From Nostoc sp. FACHB-110 (lineage in GTDB: Bacteria > Cyanobacteriota > Cyanobacteriia > Cyanobacteriales > Nostocaceae): a DNA stretch of 57,726 nt. Each line of letters opens with the position of its first letter. The stretch's first letter is position 1. This document shows positions 51,328-57,726 of this stretch, piece by piece. The notes below the pieces were generated by a model. That model had not been told where the DNA came from, did no database searches, and saw nothing but the letters and a program-made list of their open reading frames with translations. Location: contig NZ_JACJRU010000048.1 in NCBI RefSeq assembly GCF_014697425.1, positions 1 to 57,726 of the forward strand. The letters are read 5' to 3'. Both the position numbers and the translations under genes were made by a program.

Positions 51328-52896
51328 ATGTCCCAAGCTGAGTTCCCTGATTCACAGGTTCAAGTCGAAATAGAGCAGCCTGTTGCTAATGATACTAGTC
51401 AGGCTCAACCAGAAAATTACTCACCAGAGCCAAAACCAATATCAGTAGCAAAAAAAAAGCGAATTTGGCCGATAATTTTAGGCATTGTACTATTAATCAC
51501 GGGTGGGCGTGCAGGTTGGCAATGGTGGAAAACTAACCAAGCGAGTAATTCACAGCCTAAGGCGAGTGCGCCTGGTAAACCGATGGGAATCCCGGTAAAA
51601 CTAGCCACTGTTGAGAATACAACTATCCAAGAAACATCTGAGTTAGTGGGGACTTTAGATGCTCCCCGTTCTGTCACCCTCAAACCAGAAGTTGACGGAC
51701 GGATTACGCAGATTGCCTTTAAAGAAGGCGATCGCATTTCCCAAGGACAAGTAGTCATTCGGCTGCAAAGTGATGATGCTCAAGCCCAATTGCTACAAGC
51801 CAAAGCTGCTTTAGAGCAAGCACAAGCACGCCTGGCAGAACTCAAAGCAGGTAGTCGCTCAGAAGAAATTGCCCAAGCCAGAGCGCAGCTAGCCCAAGCC
51901 CAAGCGCGGCTCAGGGATGCTCAAGCAGGGGCGCAACCAGAAGAAATTGCCCAAGCCGAAGCCCAAATTAATTCAGCAAAATCTGATTTAGAACTAGCAA
52001 AATCGAGAGCGCAGCGTTACGCCCAACTGCAAAAAGAAGGCGCAGTTTCGCAAGATGCTTTAGAAGGTTATCTCAAAGAACAAAGCAGTGCTGAAGCTGC
52101 TTTAGTTGTAGCGCAGCGTCGGCTAGAACAACTCCGCAAAGCTAGAGGTTCCGATATTAGTGAATTAGAAGCAGCACTAGAACAGCAAAGACAGAATCTA
52201 AGGCAATTAGAGAATGGGGCGCGTCCAGAAGAAATTGCCCAGGCGCGATCGCAAGTTACCCAAGCCGCCGCTCAAGTCCAAGCCGCCCAAGTGCAATTGC
52301 AATACACCAACGTCCGCGCACCTTTTACTGGTGTCGTTGGCGATATTCCTGTCCGAGTCGGAGAATTTGTCAGTAAAGCGGACAACCTCACCACCCTCAC
52401 CAGAAATGATTCCTTAGAATTAAACATCTCTGTACCACTCAATCAAGGCAAACAATTGCGTCTGGGCTTACCCATACAAATGCTCAATGACCAAGGTCAA
52501 GCAACTGCTACAGGCAAAATAAGTTTCATTGCGCCAAATGCCAACGCCAATTCCCAAACAGTCTTAGCTAAAGCCACCTTTGGTAATGGCAATAGACAAC
52601 TGCTCAATCGTCAGTTAGTGCAAACAAAAGTAATTTGGAATGAACGCCCGGGAATCTTAATTCCAGTTACAGCCGTGTCGCGCTTAGGTGGCGAGTCATT
52701 TGTCTTTGTCGCGCAAGCACCAGAAAACCCCAAACCGGGCGCACCATCTTTAGTAGCTATGCAAAAAGCAATCAAATTAGGAGCTATTGAAGGCAATAAT
52801 TATCAAGTTCTGGAAGGACTAAAAGCAGGAGACAAAATCGTTGTTTCTGGCATTCTCAACTTAACTAATGGCGCACCCATCAGCCCCGCTCCTTAG
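51328..52896 (+). CDS. RND efflux membrane fusion (periplasmic adaptor) protein
   Basis: The 522-residue HlyD/AcrA-family protein has a short cytosolic N-terminus, one membrane anchor (WPIILGIVLLITGGRAGWQW), a lipoyl half (VTLKPEVDGRITQIAFKEGD), and a long Ala/Gln-rich coiled-coil hairpin (~150-330) with internal near-repeats (GSRSEEIAQARAQLAQAQAR, GAQPEEIAQAEAQ, GARPEEIAQARSQ). A second lipoyl half (YTNVRAPFTGVVGDIPVRVG) and the beta-barrel follow. It links the RND pump to an outer-membrane channel, which is not encoded here. It forms an operon with the next gene. Confidence 0.93.
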   Translation: MSQAEFPDSQVQVEIEQPVANDTSQAQPENYSPEPKPISVAKKKRIWPIILGIVLLITGGRAGWQWWKTNQASNSQPKASAPGKPMGIPVKLATVENTTIQETSELVGTLDAPRSVTLKPEVDGRITQIAFKEGDRISQGQVVIRLQSDDAQAQLLQAKAALEQAQARLAELKAGSRSEEIAQARAQLAQAQARLRDAQAGAQPEEIAQAEAQINSAKSDLELAKSRAQRYAQLQKEGAVSQDALEGYLKEQSSAEAALVVAQRRLEQLRKARGSDISELEAALEQQRQNLRQLENGARPEEIAQARSQVTQAAAQVQAAQVQLQYTNVRAPFTGVVGDIPVRVGEFVSKADNLTTLTRNDSLELNISVPLNQGKQLRLGLPIQMLNDQGQATATGKISFIAPNANANSQTVLAKATFGNGNRQLLNRQLVQTKVIWNERPGILIPVTAVSRLGGESFVFVAQAPENPKPGAPSLVAMQKAIKLGAIEGNNYQVLEGLKAGDKIVVSGILNLTNGAPISPAP

Positions 52897-52923
52897 AAAA
52901 AAAAGTCTGAATGATGAAGTATG

Positions 52924-53049
52924 TTCGCCTTACAGCCCTAAGGGCATCCTACGGCAGGCGTTCCCGCAGGGGTACTCTGAAATTCTGCACTTCAGACTTC
53001 ACACTTCAGACTTCATACTTCATACTTCACACTTCATACTTCATACTTC
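52924..53049. repeat. Palindromic repeat followed by a heptamer STRR tract
   Basis: The GC-rich part includes GCCCTAAGGGC (52935-52945); it is followed by ACTTCAGA/ACTTCATA/ACTTCACA repeats (52988-53049) that end just before the RND start codon. No ribosome binding site is visible there. Confidence 0.75.
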
Positions 53050-53056
53050 CTAATTT

Positions 53057-56000
53057 ATGTTTGTTGATTTTTTCATCAAGCGACCCGTCTTTGCTACGGT
53101 CTGTGCAATTATTATCCTGTTGGTGGGATTAATTAGTATTCCAACTCTACCAATTGCCCGTTTTCCTGATATTAGTCCGACTCAAATTAACGTCACTGCT
53201 AACTACAGTGGAGCTAGTGCCGAAGTCGTAGAAAGTGGCATAACTAATATTTTAGAAAGACAAATTAACGGTGTTGAAGGTCTAAAATATATGACCTCCA
53301 GCAGCAGCAACGATGGTACAAGCACTATTACAGTTACCTTCGATGCTTCACGCAATAAAGACTTAGCTGCTGTTGATGTCCAAAACCGGGTTTCTGTAGC
53401 TGAAGCACAATTGCCAGATGTGGTGCAGCGTACAGGCGTGAGAGTTACCAAGCAATCTAACAATATTTTGCTGGCAATTGGTTTGTATACCGATAATCAA
53501 GAATATGACAACACATTCTTGAGTAACTATGCTGACCTTTATATTGCAGATGCTTTAAAAAGAGTCAAAGGCGTAGGTGATGTGCGGATTTTTGGTGAAC
53601 GTCGCTATGCGATGCGCTTGTGGCTAGATCCAAATCGCTTGGCCAGTCGGGGATTAACCCCGCAAGATGTGACTACCGCACTATCGCAACAAAACTTGCA
53701 AGTTGGTGCAGGGAGAATTGGACAAGAACCTGCGCCTCAAGGGCAACAATATCAAATTGATGTGCGTGCAGCCAGTCGTCTGACAAATCCCGAAGAATTT
53801 GCCGAAATTGTGATTAAAACTGAAGATGATGGTACTTTAGTCAAACTAAAAGATGTTGGCAGAGCCGAATTAGGCGCAGAAAATTACAATACATTTTTGC
53901 GATTTCGCGCTAAGGATGCCGTGGGTTTAGGGATTTATCAGGTTCCTGGAAGTAATGCTTTGGATGTGGCAAAAGGCGTGAAAGCTGCAATGGCAGAATT
54001 AGCTCCGAGTTTGCCACCAGGAATGAAATATCAAGTAGCATTTGACACTACTGTGTTTGTCGAAGAGTCTTTGGCAGAAGTGCTTAAATCCTTATTGGAA
54101 GCAGTAGTGTTGGTTGTAATTGTCATTTTCTTATTCTTACAAGATTGGCGAACTACCCTGATTCCCGCGCTGACGATTCCCTTTTCTTTGATTGGGACAT
54201 TTGCCTTTGTGAAAGTGTTTAATTTTTCGATTAATAGTTTGACCTTGTTTGGTTTGACTCTCGGAACGGGGATGGTGGTAGATGATGCGATTGTTGTGGT
54301 TGAGCAGATTAGCCGTTTTATTCAAGATAAAGGGATAAATCCCAAGCGTGCGGCTAGTGAATCAATGGCGGAGTTATTTGGTGCTGTAATTGCTACATCT
54401 TTAGTGTTGATGGCAGTGTTTGTCCCAGTGGCATTTTTCCCGGGAACTACAGGCGCGTTGTATCAGCAATTTGCTCTGACTATTGCCTTTTCTATTGCCA
54501 TTTCTACTTTTATTGCTCTGACGCTTACGCCTTCTTTGTGTGCTTTGCTGCTGCGTCAAGGACAAAAACCTACAGGCTGGATAGGTTGGATTTTTAACCA
54601 GATTAACAGATTTTTGGACTGGGTGAGGCAGAGCTATCAGCGATCGCTAATGTTTCTCGCCCGCATTAAAAGTATCATCATTGGTTTATTTATCGTCACC
54701 TTGGGAATGACTGCTTGGCTGTATACAACAGTCCCAACGGCATTTCTCCCTGATGAAGACCAAGGCTATTTCATCACAATTATCCAAGGGCCTCAAGGTG
54801 TTTCGTTACAATACACCAGCAATGTTATGTCTCAGGTAGAAAAAGAAATTTTGCAACTACCTGAAGTCGTCGGCACTTTTGCTGTGGGTGGGTTTGGTTT
54901 TAGTGGTAGCACCGCCAACAGTGGGATTATCTTTACCACCTTAAAAAATTGGGATGAACGTCCTAAACCAGATCAGACAGTACAGGCAATTATTGGTAAA
55001 TTGCAAGGTAAGTTTTTCGCCATTCCTGAAGCGAGAGTTTTTGCAGTTAACCCACCCTCAATTCAAGGATTAGGTAACTTTGGTGGTTTTACCTTTCAGC
55101 TGCAAGACCGCAGAGGTAATAGTGGCTTAGAAAATTTAGTCCAAACAATGGGACAATTGCTAGGCCGTGCTAATCAAACACCAGGATTACAAGCAGTATT
55201 TACTACCTTTGCAGCTAATACACCCCAGCTACTTGTAGAAGTAGACCGCAACAAAGCAAATGCACTGCAAGTTAATGTAGACGATATCTTTACCACCTTA
55301 CAAACTGCTTTAGGTTCGCAATATGTCAACGATTTTAACCTGCAGCAGCGTAACTATCGGGTATACGTCCAAGCAGACGAACAGTTTCGCTCGAACCCCC
55401 AAGATATTGGTAAATTATACGTCCGCTCTCGTCGCAATGAAATGATTCCTGTGAGCAACCTGGTGAAAATTACCTCTACCACAGGGGCGCAAACCATTAA
55501 CCATTACAACCTATTCCGCTCAATAGAAATCAACGGTTCCGCCGCACCTGGCTCTAGTTCTGGTGATGCTATTGAGAAAATGGAACAGACGGCGCAACAA
55601 GTTCTACCGCCAGGTTATGGTTATGAATGGTCAGGAACAGCCCTAGAAGAATTGGAATCAGGCGGTTTAGCCCCAATTATCTTTGGTTTAGGATTGGTCT
55701 TTGTATTTTTGGTACTGGCTGCTCAGTATGAGAATTACATTGACCCATTGATTATTATGCTTTCAGTACCTTTAGCAATTTTTGGCGCACTGTTAGCCCA
55801 ATCAATGCGGGGATTTCCTAATGATGTTTACTGTCAAATTGGGTTAGTTATGTTGATTGGTTTGGCAAGTAAAAACGCAATTTTGATTGTAGAATTTGCC
55901 AATCAATTAAGAGACCAAGGGCTGTCAATTACCAAAGCAGTAATTGAAGCATCGCAAGAACGTTTACGCCCCATTTTGATGACAGCTTTTTCTACTCTTT

Positions 56001-56188
56001 TGGGGATTTTTCCTTTGGCTGTGGCTACAGGTGCAGGTGCAGGTAGTCGCCAATCATTAGGAACTGCGGTATTTGGGGGAATGTTAATTGCCACTTTCTT
56101 GAGTTTGTTTGTCGTTCCGGTTTTATATATTGTGATTAAGTCGTTGACGGAACGTTTGATAAAACCAAACCGGGAAGAGGTAATTTAA
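53057..56188 (+). CDS. RND multidrug efflux permease (HAE1 / AcrB type)
   Basis: The 1043-residue protein has the 12-helix RND layout with two large periplasmic loops. It begins MFVDFFIKRPVFATVCAIII. Helix 4 has GTGMVVDDAIVVVEQI with the two proton-relay Asp residues, and the second half has LIGLASKNAILIVEFANQLR with the relay Lys. It exports hydrophobic drugs or lipid-like compounds with proton antiport. It is 160 bp downstream of the adaptor gene, and a hairpin terminator closes the operon. Confidence 0.95.
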   Translation: MFVDFFIKRPVFATVCAIIILLVGLISIPTLPIARFPDISPTQINVTANYSGASAEVVESGITNILERQINGVEGLKYMTSSSSNDGTSTITVTFDASRNKDLAAVDVQNRVSVAEAQLPDVVQRTGVRVTKQSNNILLAIGLYTDNQEYDNTFLSNYADLYIADALKRVKGVGDVRIFGERRYAMRLWLDPNRLASRGLTPQDVTTALSQQNLQVGAGRIGQEPAPQGQQYQIDVRAASRLTNPEEFAEIVIKTEDDGTLVKLKDVGRAELGAENYNTFLRFRAKDAVGLGIYQVPGSNALDVAKGVKAAMAELAPSLPPGMKYQVAFDTTVFVEESLAEVLKSLLEAVVLVVIVIFLFLQDWRTTLIPALTIPFSLIGTFAFVKVFNFSINSLTLFGLTLGTGMVVDDAIVVVEQISRFIQDKGINPKRAASESMAELFGAVIATSLVLMAVFVPVAFFPGTTGALYQQFALTIAFSIAISTFIALTLTPSLCALLLRQGQKPTGWIGWIFNQINRFLDWVRQSYQRSLMFLARIKSIIIGLFIVTLGMTAWLYTTVPTAFLPDEDQGYFITIIQGPQGVSLQYTSNVMSQVEKEILQLPEVVGTFAVGGFGFSGSTANSGIIFTTLKNWDERPKPDQTVQAIIGKLQGKFFAIPEARVFAVNPPSIQGLGNFGGFTFQLQDRRGNSGLENLVQTMGQLLGRANQTPGLQAVFTTFAANTPQLLVEVDRNKANALQVNVDDIFTTLQTALGSQYVNDFNLQQRNYRVYVQADEQFRSNPQDIGKLYVRSRRNEMIPVSNLVKITSTTGAQTINHYNLFRSIEINGSAAPGSSSGDAIEKMEQTAQQVLPPGYGYEWSGTALEELESGGLAPIIFGLGLVFVFLVLAAQYENYIDPLIIMLSVPLAIFGALLAQSMRGFPNDVYCQIGLVMLIGLASKNAILIVEFANQLRDQGLSITKAVIEASQERLRPILMTAFSTLLGIFPLAVATGAGAGSRQSLGTAVFGGMLIATFLSLFVVPVLYIVIKSLTERLIKPNREEVI

Positions 56189-56249
56189 TTAGGGGAAGAG
56201 GTTAGAGGTTAGAAAAATCTACCTCATTTAGATGAAATATACTGTATTG

Positions 56250-56284
56250 GTCATTTGTCCTAACGACAAATGACTAATTTTTTT
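56250..56284. terminator. Bidirectional intrinsic terminator
   Basis: GTCATTTGTC / GACAAATGAC is a perfect 10-bp stem with a 5-nt loop followed by TTTTTTT on the plus strand. It overlaps the stop codon of the convergent hydrolase gene. Confidence 0.8.
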
Positions 56285-57191
56285 GAGATAATGCCGTAAT
56301 AAATGGCGCGATCGCACTTACAAATTCTTTGGTAGATTCATAAGGTAAAACATTTCTTCCTGGCACTTTTACCCCACTTCCTTGAGGTAATCTTGCTAGA
56401 TAATCAGCTAAACGCTCATCGGGTGTTTCTTGTTTCCCTTCTTTGCTAATACTCGATGCTGTTTCACCCACAGCCACTAATGTTGGTTGCTGGATATTGG
56501 CAATGTCACCACTATAACCTTGTTGCCAAAATCTAGCTAGAAAAGAAAATACTGCATAACGGCTAGCTGTATTTTCTGCACCAGCAACTAACATCTTTAA
56601 CCATTCACTATCTACATCATCACCACTCGCAAATAGCTGACGAGTGGAAAAAGACCGCAAAAATTTTTCAGTTCTGGCGTAGCGAAAAAAGGCATTTCCT
56701 AGAGGCGAATCTAACAGATTCCAAATCAGTTTTTGCTGTGTTGTTGACGACTGTTTGGTAATTACAGGCCAAGCTGGCGGCCCAGACAGTACCAAACCTT
56801 TAACTAAATTTGATTCTTTTTTGACTAATTCGATGGCAACCGGAAATAAAGCACCTTGGACTACTAAAACAACAGGCTTTTGGACAACTGTTTGTAAAAA
56901 ATACTGTAATTGTTCTGCCAAATCTTGGGGAGTGTATGCCACATGAGGCATATCACTTTTACCACACCCGATTAAATCAGGATTGTAAATTATATTTTGG
57001 TTGCCTTGTGTATACCATTCATTCCAAAATCGCTGCCAAAATTCACCTGATAAGCCTACGCCAATTGGGTGAATTAATAGCAAGGGAATTCCGGCTGGAT
57101 GAATATTATTTGGTTGGTAAACTTCGTAAGCACAACGATAATTTTGCCAAGTATAAAACTGGGTAGGAGTTGTGGTGATAGATGCTTGCAT
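56274..57191 (-). CDS. Alpha/beta-hydrolase-fold protein without a visible nucleophile
   Basis: I chose ATG 57191 (MQASITTTPTQFYTWQNYRC); a TTG at 57209 is less likely. The 305-residue protein has the fold's LLLIHPIGVGLSGEFWQRFW and YNPDLIGCGKSDMPHVAYTP segments, but the elbow after strand 5 reads VVQGALFPVAIEL, with Gly-Ala where a Ser/Cys/Asp nucleophile in GxSxG is usual. It may be a non-catalytic or binding member. It is 10 bp upstream of the epimerase fragment's end and could be cotranscribed with it. Confidence 0.8.
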   Translation of the reverse strand: MQASITTTPTQFYTWQNYRCAYEVYQPNNIHPAGIPLLLIHPIGVGLSGEFWQRFWNEWYTQGNQNIIYNPDLIGCGKSDMPHVAYTPQDLAEQLQYFLQTVVQKPVVLVVQGALFPVAIELVKKESNLVKGLVLSGPPAWPVITKQSSTTQQKLIWNLLDSPLGNAFFRYARTEKFLRSFSTRQLFASGDDVDSEWLKMLVAGAENTASRYAVFSFLARFWQQGYSGDIANIQQPTLVAVGETASSISKEGKQETPDERLADYLARLPQGSGVKVPGRNVLPYESTKEFVSAIAPFITALSQKN

Positions 57192-57201
57192 AAGTATATT
57201 G

Positions 57202-57657
57202 TTAATCAAAAATCATCTGGGGATGAATTAATTTGTATCCGGCATCTTTTATCTTTTGATTTGATACAGTTGCATTATAGGGTCGGTTGCTTTTTTGCGA
57301 AACATCCCAGGTAACTGTCGGTAAATTGTGTTTTTTAAATAAGGTATCTAAGAGTTCTTTGCTGGCTATATGGGCATCATCAACCAAATTATAAATCCCA
57401 TCTAAGTGATAGTGACGGGCAAATTCGATCGCCGCGACTATATCATCTAAATGAATCCAATTGGTTACGTCTTGACCATTACCAGGGCGAGTTGTACCAG
57501 ATGCACGACTAAATATTTTAATTAATTCTCTTCCAGGGCCATAAATACCACCCAAACGGAAGATGCAAACTTTCAGATTTTTGTTGGCGGCTGCTAGTAA
57601 AACTTTTTCTGTTTCTCTCAGAGGATGTTTGGAAAGTCTAAAAAAGCTCCAGTAACG
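57202..57657 (-). pseudogene. NAD-dependent epimerase/dehydratase fragment, N-terminus missing
   Basis: The C-terminal part is clear: FRLGGIYGPGRELIKIF, NWIHLDDIVAAIEFARHYH and GIYNLVDDAHIASKELLDTL, an atypical SDR of the YeeZ-like type. Upstream, the frame is open to a TAG at 57658-57660 and encodes RYWSFFRLSKHPLRETEKVL, which joins the family pattern only from about PLRETEKVLLAA. The Rossmann half is not in the same frame within the window. It is either interrupted by an insertion near 57625-57640 or frameshifted. Confidence 0.6.
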
Positions 57658-57726
57658 CTATTGTGTCAGTAGATAAAAATGCGACAGGGTTACTAGAGCA
57701 ATGTCTACATCATACCCAACAGACCT

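Overview
This window is a piece of a cyanobacterial chromosome, most likely from a filamentous, heterocyst-forming Nostocales member (Nostoc/Anabaena/Calothrix type). The evidence is: photosystem II genes (psbH, psbN); a full beta-carboxysome operon next to NDH-1 CO2-uptake genes; frequent HIP1 octamers (GCGATCGC); heptameric short tandem repeats (STRR) between genes; a XisH/XisI pair; and small palindromic or MITE-like elements. No tRNA, rRNA or CRISPR array was found.

Layout. 1-12 kb: envelope and housekeeping genes, namely a DUF2391 membrane protein, CsbD, a Slt70-like lytic transglycosylase, a slipin, a four-helix copper-storage-like protein, a GT39-type glycosyltransferase, a methyltransferase, an orphan HigA-like antitoxin, an unusual PAP2 phosphatase with a metal-binding-like N-terminus, and several unknown or secreted proteins. 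12-19 kb: bS21 with a cold-shock-type RRM protein whose ribosome binding site sits in a hairpin, a CysQ-like phosphatase with a PfkB kinase, RsmI, a second bS21 gene, Pth, TatA, and divergent psbH/psbN. 19-33 kb: GH38 mannosidase, unknown proteins, a secreted double gamma-carbonic-anhydrase-like beta-helix protein, PlsC-like acyltransferase, a lysophospholipase-like hydrolase, XisI/XisH, an SDR, MnmE and Uma2. 33-38 kb: a CHAT (caspase-like) gene and an HTH gene that appear to be one coding unit split at a run of ten A residues, then MuiA.

37.6-50.3 kb is an inorganic-carbon-concentrating island. The minus-strand operon ccmK2-ccmK1-ccmL-ccmM-ccmN-ccmO is followed by a CbbR-type LysR gene. The plus-strand ndhF-ndhD-chpX set encodes the CO2-hydrating NDH-1 module. 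The minus-strand pair sbtA-sbtB encodes the sodium/bicarbonate symporter and its PII-like regulator. Together they bring in CO2 and HCO3- and build the carboxysome. CcmM contains a clear internal Shine-Dalgarno/GTG start for the short SSUL-only form.

50.6-57.7 kb holds an RND efflux pair (membrane fusion protein and permease). It is preceded by a TetR-type regulator reduced to its first ~31 codons by a small inserted element, with the palindromic operator still in place. The window ends with an alpha/beta-hydrolase-fold protein lacking an obvious nucleophile and an NAD-dependent epimerase fragment whose frame is closed by a stop codon.

Most notable: the CHAT/HTH gene split at A10, the tandem gamma-CA with complementary zinc histidines, the TetR gene cut by a MITE-like element, the CcmM35 internal start, and the SD-occluding hairpin of the RNA-binding protein.
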